A stretch of DNA of 64,000 bases from Pseudogemmobacter hezensis (GTDB lineage: Bacteria > Pseudomonadota > Alphaproteobacteria > Rhodobacterales > Rhodobacteraceae). Below, in pieces: positions 52,262-61,512 of this stretch. Each line of letters starts with the position of its first letter. Position 1 is the stretch's first letter. The DNA is taken from assembly GCF_013155295.1 (NCBI RefSeq), contig NZ_JABJXT010000009.1, positions 1 through 64,000 of the forward strand. Reading direction: 5' to 3'. A model generated the notes under the pieces. The model did no database searches. It saw nothing but the letters and a program-made list of their open reading frames with translations, and had not been told where the DNA came from. The translations under genes were made by a program, and so were the position numbers.

Positions 52262-54109
52262 TTATGGATTGGCTTTCTCCAGCGCCTCCTGGGCCTTCAT
52301 CCAAAGCGCCTCGGCACGGTCAAGCGCCTCCATCACCTCGGCGTATTTGCGATTCCAGACCCCCAGGTCGCCCTTACGGTCATCCTCATAAAGCGCGGGA
52401 TCGGCCAGTTTTACCGCCAGTTTGGCGCGCATATCCTCGATCTTGGCGACACGCTCTTCGCATTTCCTGAGTTCCGCCTTCAGCGCCGAGATCTCTTCGC
52501 GGCTGGCTTTCTTCGGCTTTTCAACGGCTTTTGCAGGCTTTTGCGCCTCATCCGGGGTCAAAAGCAGGCGGCGGTAATCTTCGAGATCGCCATTATAGGG
52601 CTCGACCGCGCCGCCTTTGACCAGCCAGAGCCGGTCGGCCACCAGGCTGAGCAGATGCATGTCGTGGCTGACCAGGATCACCGCACCGGAGTATTCGGTC
52701 AGCGCCTCGACCAGCGCCTCGCGGCTTTCAATGTCGAGGTGGTTGGTCGGCTCGTCGAGGATCAGCATATGCGGCGCGTCGATGGTGGCAAGCAGCAGCG
52801 AAAGCCGCGCCTTCTGGCCGCCTGAAAGCCGCCCAACGGCGGTTTCCGCCTGATCCGCGCCAAGGCCGAAGCCCGCCAGCCGCGCACGCAGCTTCGCCTG
52901 ATGCTCAGACGGGCGCAGACGCTGGATATGCTGCAGCGGCGTCTCGTCGATATAAAGCTCATCAACCTGGTGCTGGGCGAAATAGCCAATCCGCAGCTTT
53001 GACGAACGTGTGACGGTGCCGCCCGCTTCCTTCAGCTTGCCCGCAAGCAGTTTGGAAAGGGTTGATTTCCCCTCTCCATTGCGGCCCAAAAGCGCGATGC
53101 GGTCATCCTGGTCGATCCTGAGCGACAGTTTCTTCAGAACCGGCGGCCCGTCATAGCCGACGCTCGCACCATCCAGCGTCAGAATGGGGGGTGAAAGCTC
53201 TTCGGGCTCGGGGAAGGTGAAAACCGTCTTCGCCGCATCCTCTGGCGCGGTGATGGTGGTCATCTTTTCCAGCATCTTCACCCGGCTTTGCGCCTGGGTG
53301 GCCTTTGAGGCCTTGGCCTTGAAACGGTCGACGAAGCTTTGCAGATGGGCGCGGCGTGCCTCTTGCTTTTTCGCCTCGGCCGCCTGAACGGCGCGGCGCT
53401 CGGCCATCTGGCGGGCGAACTGGTCATAGCCGCCCTGCCAATAGGTCAGTTTGCGGTTGTCGAGATGCAGGATGCCCTGGACGGCGCGGTTCAAAAGGCC
53501 GCGATCATGGCTGATGATGATCACGGTATGAGGGTATTTCTGAAGGTAGGCCTCCAGCCAGAGCGCGCCTTCGAGGTCAAGATAGTTGGTCGGCTCGTCG
53601 AGCAGCAAGAGGTCGGGCTGGGCGAACAATACGCCCGCCAGCGCCACGCGCATCCGCCAGCCGCCTGAAAAGGCCGAGCAGGGCATCAGCTGCTTCTCGG
53701 CATCAAAGCCCAGGCCGCGCAGGATCGCCGAGGCGCGCCCCTCGGCCGACCAGGCGTCGATATCGGTCAGCCGGGCCTGGATCTCGGCAATGCGCGCGGG
53801 ATCGGTTGCAGTGCCGGATTCCTCGATCAGAGCGGCCCGCTCGGTATCGGCGGCAAGCACTGTGTCAAGCAGCGTGGTCTCGGAGGAGGGCACCTCTTGC
53901 GCAACGCCACCGATTTTGGCGCGGGCGGGCAGGCTGATCTCGCCGCCCTCCAGCGCCAGCTGGCCGCGGATCAGGCGAAAGAGCGTGGTCTTGCCGGCAC
54001 CATTGCGCCCGACAAGACCGACCTTATGGCCGGTCGGAATGGTGGCAGAGGCGCCTTCAAAGAGCGGGCGGCCTTCGACGGAATAGGTGATGTCAGAGAT
54101 GCGTAACAT
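52262..54109 (-). CDS. ABC-F family ATPase
   Basis: A 615-residue protein with two ABC domains and no membrane segment. First domain: Walker A GLVGRNGAGKTT, signature FSGGWRMRVALAG, Walker B LLLDEPTNYLD. Second: GRNGEGKSTLS, LSGGQKARLSLLL, LILDEPTNHLD. The linker (about 220–285) and the C-terminal coiled-coil (SREEISALKAELRKCEERVAKIE) fit the Uup/YheS branch of ABC-F factors, which act on ribosomes or on DNA structures. The start at 54109 (MLRISDITYSVEG) matches the family. Confidence 0.94.
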   Translation of the reverse strand: MLRISDITYSVEGRPLFEGASATIPTGHKVGLVGRNGAGKTTLFRLIRGQLALEGGEISLPARAKIGGVAQEVPSSETTLLDTVLAADTERAALIEESGTATDPARIAEIQARLTDIDAWSAEGRASAILRGLGFDAEKQLMPCSAFSGGWRMRVALAGVLFAQPDLLLLDEPTNYLDLEGALWLEAYLQKYPHTVIIISHDRGLLNRAVQGILHLDNRKLTYWQGGYDQFARQMAERRAVQAAEAKKQEARRAHLQSFVDRFKAKASKATQAQSRVKMLEKMTTITAPEDAAKTVFTFPEPEELSPPILTLDGASVGYDGPPVLKKLSLRIDQDDRIALLGRNGEGKSTLSKLLAGKLKEAGGTVTRSSKLRIGYFAQHQVDELYIDETPLQHIQRLRPSEHQAKLRARLAGFGLGADQAETAVGRLSGGQKARLSLLLATIDAPHMLILDEPTNHLDIESREALVEALTEYSGAVILVSHDMHLLSLVADRLWLVKGGAVEPYNGDLEDYRRLLLTPDEAQKPAKAVEKPKKASREEISALKAELRKCEERVAKIEDMRAKLAVKLADPALYEDDRKGDLGVWNRKYAEVMEALDRAEALWMKAQEALEKANP

Positions 54110-54192
54110 GCGCCCCGCCTTGCCAGCGCGGCGGGCGAAGGTCAACGGGCATCATTGTGCAGAACGCAGTTTGTAAATGAAAGCGGAGAGCG

Positions 54193-54270
54193 GCCATCGC
54201 CTTTTCCACGGACCGCTTCGCGATCCACAGAAAAGGCGATGGCGGGGGCGGGCGCGCTTCGCGCGCCCGC
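54193..54270. repeat. Two adjacent inverted repeats downstream of ilvN
   Basis: A perfect 14-bp inverted repeat (GCCATCGCCTTTTC at 54193–54206 and its complement at 54230–54243) encloses a further imperfect stem. A second perfect 10-bp stem, GCGGGCGCGC pairing with GCGCGCCCGC around TTC, lies at 54248–54270. They separate the convergent-side ends of the ilv genes and the ABC-F start. They could terminate ilvN transcription or be a repetitive palindromic element. Confidence 0.7.
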
Positions 54271-54297
54271 GGTTGCGCCCATTGTGGGGCGTGTCGC

Positions 54298-54858
54298 TCA
54301 GAGCCCGCGCGAAAGGGCGGCAACCCCGGTCCGGGCGATCTCTGCCAGCCCAAGCGGGCGCATCAGATCGGCAAATGCGTCGATCTTGTCGGGCGTTCCG
54401 GTCAGCTCAAAGACAAAGCTTTCCAGGCTGGTATCGACGACCTTGGCACGGAAGATCTCACACAGGCGCAACGCCTCGATCCGCTGATCTCCCTTGCCGA
54501 CCACCTTGAACAGCGCCAGCTCGCGCTGCACGCTGGGCCCTTCGGCGGTCAGGTCATGGACGGCATGTACAGGCACCATCCGCGACAGCTGAGCCTCTAT
54601 CTGATCGATGACCGCAGGCGTCCCGCGCGTCACGATGGTAATCCGCGAGCGGTGCCCGGTATGATCGACCTCGGCCACCGTCAGGCTGTCGATATTGTAA
54701 CCGCGTCCTGAAAACAGCCCGATCACCCGCGCCAGCACGCCTGGCTCATTCTCGACGATAACTGCCAGCGTATGGCTTTCCTCGACCTCAGAGTGATGGT
54801 CGCGGAGGTCATAGGCCGAATGGCTCGTCGAGCCCTTTTTGATCTTAAGCGCAGACAT
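54298..54858 (-). CDS. ilvN: Acetolactate synthase small (regulatory) subunit
   Basis: A 186-residue regulatory subunit. The N-terminal ACT domain reads HTLAVIVENEPGVLARVIGLFSGRGYNIDSLTVAEVDHTGHRSRITIV, the valine-binding part, and the C-terminal domain includes VVDTSLESFVFELTGTPDKIDAFADLMRPLG. It activates IlvB and gives feedback inhibition by valine. The ATG at 54858 (MSALKIKKGS) is chosen over one five codons upstream. It lies 108 bases after ilvB with palindromic sequence in between. Confidence 0.95.
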   Translation of the reverse strand: MSALKIKKGSTSHSAYDLRDHHSEVEESHTLAVIVENEPGVLARVIGLFSGRGYNIDSLTVAEVDHTGHRSRITIVTRGTPAVIDQIEAQLSRMVPVHAVHDLTAEGPSVQRELALFKVVGKGDQRIEALRLCEIFRAKVVDTSLESFVFELTGTPDKIDAFADLMRPLGLAEIARTGVAALSRGL

Positions 54859-54914
54859 CTGCTGCCCTTTCATTTTCTGTCTCTAAATATCCCGGGGTGG
54901 GACCATTGATTTCG

Positions 54915-54956
54915 CCATTGGTTCGAGAAACCAATGGTCTTGGGGGGCAGAGCCCC
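54915..54956. repeat. Palindromic element between ilvB and ilvN
   Basis: A 9-bp stem, CCATTGGTT pairing with AACCAATGG (54915–54937), is followed by a short GGGGC–AGA–GCCCC palindrome (54944–54956). Neither has a T-tract. Short palindromes of this kind are common between genes in Rhodobacteraceae and may adjust ilvN expression or mRNA stability. Confidence 0.6.
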
Positions 54957-54966
54957 TGGCACGATC

Positions 54967-56715
54967 TCACACCAGCACAGCGCCTGACTTGAACGCATCC
55001 GCATCCGCCGAAAGCAGCATCTCATTATGCGGCTTGCCCGAAGGGATCATCGGGAAACAATTCTCATGCTTCTCAACCAGGCAATCAAAGATCACCGGCC
55101 CCTCATAGCGGATCATCTCCATGATCGCGTCATCCAGATCCTTCGGATCCGAGACCTTCAGCCCTTTGCACCCGAATGCTTCGGCCAGTTTCACGAAATC
55201 GGGCAGGCTTTCCGACCAGCTGTGCGAATAGCGCTCGCCATGCAGCAGCTCCTGCCACTGGCGCACCATGCCAAGCCGCTCATTGTTCAGGATGAACTGC
55301 TTTACCGGCGCGCGGAACTGCATCGCGGTGCCCATCTCCTGCATGTTCATCAGCCAGGAGGCCTCACCCGCCACATTGATCACCAGCGCGTCCGGATGCG
55401 CGACCTGCACACCGATCGAGGCCGGAATGCCGTAGCCCATGGTCCCAAGGCCGCCAGAGGTCATCCAGCGGTTCGGCTCTTCAAAGCCCAGGAATTGCGC
55501 GGCCCACATCTGGTGCTGGCCGACCTCGGTGGTGATGTAGCGGTCCATCCCCTTCGTCAGCGCCTCAAGCCGCTGCAATGCGTATTGCGGTTTGATCGTG
55601 CTGGCCGAGGGCGTGTAGGACAGGCAGTTCACCGCCCGCCATTCATTGATCTGCGCCCACCATTTCGCCAGGCCCTCTTTGTTGACCTTGCGCCCGCGCG
55701 CCTTCCAGATCTTCAGCGCATCTTCCAGCACATGGCCAACATCGCCCAGGATCGGCAGATCGACCCGGATCACCTTGTTGATCGAGGAGGGATCAATATC
55801 GATATGCACCTTCTTCGATTTCGGCGAGAAATCCGCCACCCGGCCCGTGATCCGGTCATCGAAACGGGCACCGACATTGATCATCAGATCGCAGCCATGC
55901 ATCGCCAGATTGGCCTCATAAAGACCATGCATGCCCAGCATGCCCAGCCAGGCCTTGCCGCTGGCCGGATAGGCGCCCAGGCCCATCAGGGTCGAAGTGA
56001 TCGGAAAGCCCGTCGCCTCGACAAACTCGCGCAGCAACTGGCTTGCGCCTTTGCCCGAGTTGATCACGCCGCCGCCGGTATAGAACAGCGGGCGCTCGGC
56101 GGTTTCCAGCATCTCAACCATGCGGGTGATCGCCTCGATATCGCCCTTCACGCGCGGCTGATAATGCGAGACCCTGGCCTTTTCCGGCGCGGTATAGGGG
56201 CCGGTGGCGAATTGCACATCCTTGGGGATATCAACCAGCACCGGGCCCGGACGGCCCGATTTCGCCACATGGAAGGCCTGGTGAATGGTATCCGACAGCT
56301 TGTCGGTCTCTTTCACCAGCCAGTTCATCTTGGTGCAGGGGCGGGTGATGCCGACGGTGTCAGCCTCCTGGAAGCCGTCGGTTCCGATCATGAAGGTCGG
56401 CACCTGGCCCGAAAGCACGATGATCGGAATGCTGTCCAGCAGGGCATCGGTCAGGCCGGTCACCGCATTGGTTGCGCCCGGGCCCGAGGTCACCAGCGCC
56501 ACGCCCACCTTACCGGTGGAACGCGCATAGCCCTCGGCCATATGCACCGCGCCCTGTTCGTGGCGCACCAGGATATGGCGGATGTCGTTTTGCTGGAAAA
56601 TCGCGTCATAGATCGGCAGGACAGCGCCGCCGGGATAGCCGAACACCACCTCGACGCCCTGATCCTTCAGCGCCTGAACCACCATCTTCGCGCCGGTCAT
56701 CACCTTTGCTGTCAT
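54967..56715 (-). CDS. ilvB: Acetolactate synthase large (catalytic) subunit
   Basis: A 582-residue thiamine-diphosphate enzyme that makes acetolactate and acetohydroxybutyrate, the first common step to valine, leucine and isoleucine. The catalytic Glu53 is in LVRHEQGAVHMAEGYAR, followed by SGPGATNAVTGLTDALLDSIPIIVLSGQV. The cofactor motif normally beginning GDG reads GEA here (450–452), followed by FILNNERLGMVRQWQ. The start at 56715 fits the family (MTAKVMTGAKMVVQAL); the longer frame would run into the attenuator hairpin. Expression is controlled by the attenuation leader upstream. Confidence 0.96.
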   Translation of the reverse strand: MTAKVMTGAKMVVQALKDQGVEVVFGYPGGAVLPIYDAIFQQNDIRHILVRHEQGAVHMAEGYARSTGKVGVALVTSGPGATNAVTGLTDALLDSIPIIVLSGQVPTFMIGTDGFQEADTVGITRPCTKMNWLVKETDKLSDTIHQAFHVAKSGRPGPVLVDIPKDVQFATGPYTAPEKARVSHYQPRVKGDIEAITRMVEMLETAERPLFYTGGGVINSGKGASQLLREFVEATGFPITSTLMGLGAYPASGKAWLGMLGMHGLYEANLAMHGCDLMINVGARFDDRITGRVADFSPKSKKVHIDIDPSSINKVIRVDLPILGDVGHVLEDALKIWKARGRKVNKEGLAKWWAQINEWRAVNCLSYTPSASTIKPQYALQRLEALTKGMDRYITTEVGQHQMWAAQFLGFEEPNRWMTSGGLGTMGYGIPASIGVQVAHPDALVINVAGEASWLMNMQEMGTAMQFRAPVKQFILNNERLGMVRQWQELLHGERYSHSWSESLPDFVKLAEAFGCKGLKVSDPKDLDDAIMEMIRYEGPVIFDCLVEKHENCFPMIPSGKPHNEMLLSADADAFKSGAVLV

Positions 56716-56758
56716 CGCCTTCACCGTATTCCTCTCACCGACACCAGGCCGGCCGTTC

Positions 56759-56834
56759 AAAACAAAAAGCCCCCGAGGGTCAATCCGGGGGCGCATGGGG
56801 ATCTGTTATGGCAACCGTTACCGGCCCATGCGCC
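56759..56834 (-). promoter_or_regulatory. Transcription attenuator of the ilvBN operon
   Basis: On the minus strand a terminator hairpin (7-bp GC-only stem, 56786–56792 pairing with 56769–56775) is followed by TTTTTGTTTT. An alternative 10-bp stem pairs GGCGCATGGG (56825–56834, inside the leader peptide codons) with CCCATGCGCC (56790–56799). The second arm overlaps the terminator's 5' arm, so the two structures exclude each other. A ribosome stalled on the Ile-Leu-Val codons leaves the antiterminator free; one reaching the leader stop covers it and lets the terminator form. Confidence 0.88.
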
Positions 56835-56865
56835 AATCCCCGACGACTACAAGAATTCTGTCCAT
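56818..56865 (-). CDS. ilvB leader peptide (Ile-Leu-Val-Val-Val)
   Basis: A 15-residue peptide, MDRILVVVGDWRMGR, ending in TAA. Five consecutive regulatory codons (ATT CTT GTA GTC GTC) measure supply of Ile-, Leu- and Val-tRNA. The ribosome site AGGAGAG lies eight bases before the ATG. The last codons contain one arm of the antiterminator. It is a regulatory peptide with no expected function of its own. Confidence 0.9.
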   Translation of the reverse strand: MDRILVVVGDWRMGR

Positions 56866-56961
56866 CCGTCTCTCTCCTGTGCCGCAAAGCAGCACCCCGT
56901 GTCGCAAGCCCTGCCGCAGGTTTCTCCGGGCGTCTGGCCCGGTTCTGCCTGGTCTGCGGGG

Positions 56962-56990
56962 AAATTAGGCAAGCGCTTTCGGGGCGTCAA
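56962..56990 (-). promoter_or_regulatory. Sigma-70-type promoter of the ilvBN leader
   Basis: On the minus strand TTGACG (56985–56990) and TAATTT (56962–56967) are separated by exactly 17 bases. The start point would be near 56955, about 90 bases upstream of the leader peptide. It fits well as the promoter of the attenuated operon. Confidence 0.7.
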
Positions 56991-57185
56991 CCGCAAATCA
57001 GCATGGAATCTGTCGCTGATGTCAGAAAATTGGTAATTTTCTTTCAATCATCCGGGGTGACGCTGGAATTATCGCAAATTCCGGGGCGGTTTTGCGCAAT
57101 CCGGCGGCGGATGGCCCTGGCAGGTTATCTCTGGCAGGGGCCAGGATCACCTTTTTCTTCGGCGGCCCTTCGCCAGCCAGCGGGC

Positions 57186-58028
57186 TCAGGTGCCGCGGGC
57201 CTCTGGCAGGCTGATTTTCGCCACCTGCTCGGCAATCGGATCAACCGACAGCGGGTGCAACTCGGCCCGGTGATCGGCGGGATCACCCAGCGGCACCCAT
57301 TGCCCGCCCTTGAAAATCTCCAGCGCGTCAAAGCCCGCCTTATAGCCCATCTTGCGCGAGCCGGGCACCCAATAGCCCAGATAGACATAGGGCAGGCCGG
57401 CATCGCGGGCGATCTCGATATGGTCGAGGATGATATGGCTGCCCAGCGAGCGATGCGCGAAATCGGGGTCGTAGAAGGAATAGACCATCGAAAGCCCGTC
57501 ATCGAAAACATCGGTCAGGCAAACGGCGGTCAGGCGCTCGCCATAGTCGCCGCCTGTCTCGCCCGTGGCGGCCGGGCGGGTATATTCGATAACCCGCGAG
57601 CGGATCGGCGTTTCCTCGATCATCGCGGCGAACTCAAAGATATCCATATCCGCCATGCCGCCATCGGCGTGGCGGGTGTCAAGATAGCGGCGGAACAGCT
57701 GGAACTGATCCTCGGTCGCCCAGGGGCTGGTGGCATTGCGGGTCAGATCGGCGTTCTTCTTCCAGATCCGCCTTTGGGTGCGGGTGGGCTGGAAATCGGC
57801 CACCCGGATCCGCGCCGAGAGGCAGGCCGAGCATTCCGCACAAGAGGGGCGGTAAAGCACATTCTGGCTGCGGCGAAACCCCTGCTTTGACAGCGCATCA
57901 TTCAGACGCTGCGCATGTTCGCCCTGCAGGGCTGTGAACAGCTTACGCTCCATCCGGCCGTCCAGATAGGGGCAGGGCTGGGGCGCAGTCACATAGAATT
58001 GCGGGGCGATGGGAAGGGTGTGGCGCAT
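57186..58028 (-). CDS. bpt: Aspartate/glutamate leucyltransferase (Bpt)
   Basis: A 280-residue R-transferase-family protein (Ate1/Bpt type) that adds Leu to proteins with N-terminal Asp or Glu. Conserved parts: [21 protein letters not shown] with its Cys, [18 protein letters not shown] with the cysteine cluster, [53 protein letters not shown]. The start at 58028 ([11 protein letters not shown]) fits the family. It complements Aat (1780–2427), giving this genome both bacterial N-degron transferases. It is divergent from glnE with a 298-base gap. Confidence 0.94.
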   Translation of the reverse strand: MRHTLPIAPQFYVTAPQPCPYLDGRMERKLFTALQGEHAQRLNDALSKQGFRRSQNVLYRPSCAECSACLSARIRVADFQPTRTQRRIWKKNADLTRNATSPWATEDQFQLFRRYLDTRHADGGMADMDIFEFAAMIEETPIRSRVIEYTRPAATGETGGDYGERLTAVCLTDVFDDGLSMVYSFYDPDFAHRSLGSHIILDHIEIARDAGLPYVYLGYWVPGSRKMGYKAGFDALEIFKGGQWVPLGDPADHRAELHPLSVDPIAEQVAKISLPEARGT

Positions 58029-58326
58029 CGGTTTCGGTTTCGGATTTGCCCGGGCGGGCGGGGATGGGTCTGGGTCGCTGTGGTGGTCCGTTCTGGTGGT
58101 CGGCTGTTGTGATAGCGGCAGGCAGGATCTGCAAAGGCATCGTGCAGGCGTATGCCGCAGCCGCCTGTGGCACCCATTTCGGCGAAGCCTATCAAGGGCA
58201 ATTCCATCCGACAACAGCACAATTGCGGCAAAATGCGCCGTCAAATGCGCCGTCAATCGGCGCGAAGTCACCGCCAGCCCGAAACGGGTGATTGACCACC
58301 ATCGCGCCACCCCGCATTTTGCGCCC

Positions 58327-61113
58327 ATGTCAGACGCTTCATTCGCCACCCGCATCATCCGCCAGCCCATCGCTTTTGATCCCGCCGCCGGGGCTGAGGT
58401 GGCGGCCGAATTTGGCGATCTCGCGCCGGAGTTGCGCGATCTTATGGGGCAGAGCGCCGGATGCTCGCCCTATCTGCGCGGGTTGATGGAACGTGAGGCA
58501 GACTGGATCCGCGCCGCCCTTTCCGGGGCACCGGAACTGGCGCTGGCCTCACTGCTGTCAGAGCCGCGCGAGGCGGGGCTGGATACGCTGGGCGCGGCGC
58601 TGCGCCAGGCCAAGCGCCGCGCGGCGCTGCTGGCGGGCCTGTGCGATCTGGGGGGCGTCTGGTCTTTGGAAGAGGTGACCGGGGCGCTGACGGCGCTGGC
58701 CGATACCGCCGTTGATCTCAGCGTCAAATGGCTGGTGGCCGAGGAAATCCGGCGCGGCAAACTGCCCGGAGCCGAACCCCATGACGCCGAGACCGCAGGC
58801 GGCATGACCGTGCTTGCCATGGGCAAAATGGGCGCGGGCGAGCTGAACTATTCCTCAGACATCGACCTGATCTGCCTTTTCGACCAGGAGCGTTATGGCG
58901 AGGACTGGGCCGAGGCGCGCGCCTCTTTCATCCGCGTCACCAAAAAGATGACCTCGATCCTTTCCGATGTGACATCAGAGGGTTACGTCTTTCGCACCGA
59001 TCTGCGCCTGCGCCCCGATGCCTCGGTGATGCCGGTCTGCCTGTCGATGGCCGCCGCCTATAACTACTATGAGGCCGAGGGCCGCACCTGGGAGCGTGCC
59101 GCCTATATCAAGGCCCGCCCCTGTGGTGGCGATCTTGAGGCCGGGGCGCGGTTCCTGAAATCGCTGACCCCTTTCGTCTGGCGCAAGCACCTTGATTATG
59201 CGGCGATCCAGGACGCCCATGACATGCGGCTGAGGATCCGCGAGCATCGCGGGCTGAATGGCCCGCTGGCGGTGGAAAACCACAATATGAAGCTGGGTCT
59301 TGGCGGCATCCGCGAGATCGAGTTCTTCACCCAGACGCGGCAGCTGATTGCGGGCGGGCGTGACCCGGATCTGCGCGATCCGACCACGGTGGGCGGGCTT
59401 GCGGCGCTTTCGGCCAAAGGCTGGATCCCGGGTGATGTGGCGGCAGAGCTGACCGCGCTTTACCGCAGCCACCGCGAGGTCGAGCACCGTCTGCAGATGG
59501 TCGGCGATCAGCAAACCCAGACCATGCCCCCCACGCCCGAGGGCGTCGCGCGGATCGCGGCTTTCATGGGCGAAAGCGACGCGAATTTCCGCGCGGGCCT
59601 GCTGGCACGGCTTACCCGCACCGATGAGCTGACCGAGGGCTTTTTCGCCCCCGATGAAGGTGTCGAGGCGGGGCCAGAGCTTTCCGATCACGCCAGAAAC
59701 ATCGTGGCGGCCTGGGCGAATTACCCCTGTCTGCGCTCAGATCGTGCGCAGCAGATCTTCCGCCGCCTGCGGCCGCAGTTCCTGAAATCCATTGCAGGCG
59801 CGGCCAACCCCGATGAGGCGCTGGTGGCGCTGGATGGTTTTCTGGCGGGCCTGCCTGCCGGGGTGCAGCTTTTCTCGCTGTTCGAGGCCAATCCCTCGCT
59901 GGTCGATCTGATCATCGACATCGCGGGCACCGCACCTGGCCTGGCACTTTATCTGTCGCGCAATGCCTCGGTGCTGGATGCGGTGATCGGCGGCTCGTTC
60001 TTTGAGGCCTGGCCGGGCGCGCGGGGGCTGGGCTCTGACCTCTCGCGCCGTCTGGGTGAATTGCACGATTATGAGCGCCGCCTCGATGAGGCGCGGCGCT
60101 GGATGAAGGAATGGCATTTCCGCATCGGCGTGCATCACCTGCGCGGGCTGATCGACAGTTTTGAGGCGGGCAAACAATATGCCGATCTGGCCGAGGCCGT
60201 TGTGGTCGCGCTTTGGCCGGTGGTTACGGATGAATTCGCGGGCAAGCACGGCCCGCTGCCGGGCAATGGCGCGGCGCTTCTGGGCATGGGCAGCCTGGGC
60301 GCGGGGCGGCTGAATGCGGGCTCTGACCTTGATCTGATCCTGATCTATGACGCCGGCGAGGCCGAGCAATCCGAGGGCCGCCGTCCGCTGCCGGTGCGCA
60401 CCTATTACGCGCGGCTGACCCAGGCGATGGTGACCGCACTTTCGGCGCAGACGGCAGGCGGGAGGCTTTATGAGGTCGATGTGCGGCTGCGCCCCTCGGG
60501 GCGGCAGGGTCCGGTTGCGACCTCGCTGAAGGGCTGGCGTGACTATCAGATGAATGAGGCCTGGACATGGGAGCATCTGGCCCTGACCCGCGCCCGTGTG
60601 CTGGCGGGCGCCCCCGACCTGGGCGCGCAGATCGAAGCGGCGCGGCGCGAGGTGATCGCGCTGAAGGGGCAGGGCGCCGCGGTGCGCGAGGATATCGCCG
60701 CGATGCGTCAGCGTCTGCAGGATGCCAAACCCGCCAAAAGCCCATGGGAGACCAAAAATGGCCCCGGCCGTCTGATGGATATCGAACTGGTGGCCGAGAT
60801 GGCGGCGCTGATCACCGCCAATCCCGCCCGCCCGGTCGAGCGTCAGCTGGCTGGCGCGAAAGAGGTTCTGTCCAAATCTGACCAGGAAGAGCTGGCGAAA
60901 TGCTGGCGGTTCCTGTGGTCGCTGCATTGCGCGGCGCGGCTGTTGTCGGACGGCCCGCCCGATCCGGCGGCTCTGGGCGAGGGGGGGCGGGCGTTCCTTC
61001 TGCGCGAGACCGGGGAAAGCGACACAGAGACGCTTCTGGCCAGGCTTGGGTCGGTGGTGGACCTTGCGGGCAGGCTTTGCGCAGGGCAGTTTACAGTCAC
61101 AGAAAACGGGTGA
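58327..61113 (+). CDS. glnE: Glutamine synthetase adenylyltransferase/adenylyl-removing enzyme
   Basis: A 928-residue bifunctional enzyme that adenylylates and de-adenylylates glutamine synthetase in response to PII and glutamine. Two nucleotidyltransferase domains are visible: the N-terminal one with [16 protein letters not shown] (about 171–186) and [13 protein letters not shown], and the C-terminal one with [16 protein letters not shown] (about 662–677) and [14 protein letters not shown]. Each keeps the Asp pair needed for catalysis. The order fits GlnE, with de-adenylylation in the N-terminal half. The ATG at 58327 is chosen because translation upstream is not protein-like. Confidence 0.96.
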   Translation: MSDASFATRIIRQPIAFDPAAGAEVAAEFGDLAPELRDLMGQSAGCSPYLRGLMEREADWIRAALSGAPELALASLLSEPREAGLDTLGAALRQAKRRAALLAGLCDLGGVWSLEEVTGALTALADTAVDLSVKWLVAEEIRRGKLPGAEPHDAETAGGMTVLAMGKMGAGELNYSSDIDLICLFDQERYGEDWAEARASFIRVTKKMTSILSDVTSEGYVFRTDLRLRPDASVMPVCLSMAAAYNYYEAEGRTWERAAYIKARPCGGDLEAGARFLKSLTPFVWRKHLDYAAIQDAHDMRLRIREHRGLNGPLAVENHNMKLGLGGIREIEFFTQTRQLIAGGRDPDLRDPTTVGGLAALSAKGWIPGDVAAELTALYRSHREVEHRLQMVGDQQTQTMPPTPEGVARIAAFMGESDANFRAGLLARLTRTDELTEGFFAPDEGVEAGPELSDHARNIVAAWANYPCLRSDRAQQIFRRLRPQFLKSIAGAANPDEALVALDGFLAGLPAGVQLFSLFEANPSLVDLIIDIAGTAPGLALYLSRNASVLDAVIGGSFFEAWPGARGLGSDLSRRLGELHDYERRLDEARRWMKEWHFRIGVHHLRGLIDSFEAGKQYADLAEAVVVALWPVVTDEFAGKHGPLPGNGAALLGMGSLGAGRLNAGSDLDLILIYDAGEAEQSEGRRPLPVRTYYARLTQAMVTALSAQTAGGRLYEVDVRLRPSGRQGPVATSLKGWRDYQMNEAWTWEHLALTRARVLAGAPDLGAQIEAARREVIALKGQGAAVREDIAAMRQRLQDAKPAKSPWETKNGPGRLMDIELVAEMAALITANPARPVERQLAGAKEVLSKSDQEELAKCWRFLWSLHCAARLLSDGPPDPAALGEGGRAFLLRETGESDTETLLARLGSVVDLAGRLCAGQFTVTENG

Positions 61114-61136
61114 CGGGCACCATGGGGAGACGTGCG

Positions 61137-61412
61137 ATGCAACTGAGCGAGGCCGATCCGAAAGGGCTGGTGCGGGAAAGCTATCGCATCGAGGGCATCA
61201 GCGACGGCGAATGCCGCTCGATCTTTATCGACTGGGCGCTGAGCCTTGGTGACAGCCGCAAAGTGCCCGACGCGCTGCGCACGCTGATCGCAGAATATGT
61301 GGCGGGCGCGCCGGATCATCCGATGAATGCGGTGCTGATCGCAGGGCTGATGCCCGCGCCAGAGGCAAAGCGGCGCGGCGGCAGGCTGGGCCGGGCCCCG
61401 GCTTCAGCCTGA
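61137..61412 (+). CDS. Small conserved-looking protein downstream of glnE
   Basis: A 91-residue protein I do not recognise by family. The core RIEGISDGECRSIFIDWALSLGDSRKVPDALRTLIAEYVAGAPDHPMNAVLIAGL looks well folded and helical, and the C-terminus is basic (KRRGGRLGRAP). The ATG at 61137 has GGGGAG seven bases upstream; an ATG five codons earlier is also open. It lies 23 bases after glnE, so it is probably co-transcribed with it. No signal peptide is seen. Confidence 0.75.
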   Translation: MQLSEADPKGLVRESYRIEGISDGECRSIFIDWALSLGDSRKVPDALRTLIAEYVAGAPDHPMNAVLIAGLMPAPEAKRRGGRLGRAPASA

Positions 61413-61452
61413 TCCTGAAACAGGCCAGATTTTACCCTGGCCTGACCTGAAG

Positions 61453-61481
61453 CGTTTCTGGCCCGGGCCGGGCCAGAAACG
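61453..61481. terminator. Hairpin between the convergent glnE operon and eda
   Basis: A 13-bp perfect stem, CGTTTCTGGCCCG and its complement, around a three-base loop lies between the two convergent gene ends. It has no T-tract on either side, so it may work as a transcription barrier or RNA end rather than a classic terminator. Confidence 0.6.
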
Positions 61482-61512
61482 TAAGCGTAAACCGGGCAGA
61501 TCGCGCCAGGCC

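Noticed and set aside
55027-57036. 669-codon open frame on the plus strand across ilvB
   Set aside because: Antisense to ilvB and its leader, with His/Arg/Asp/Leu-rich composition typical of a shadow frame.
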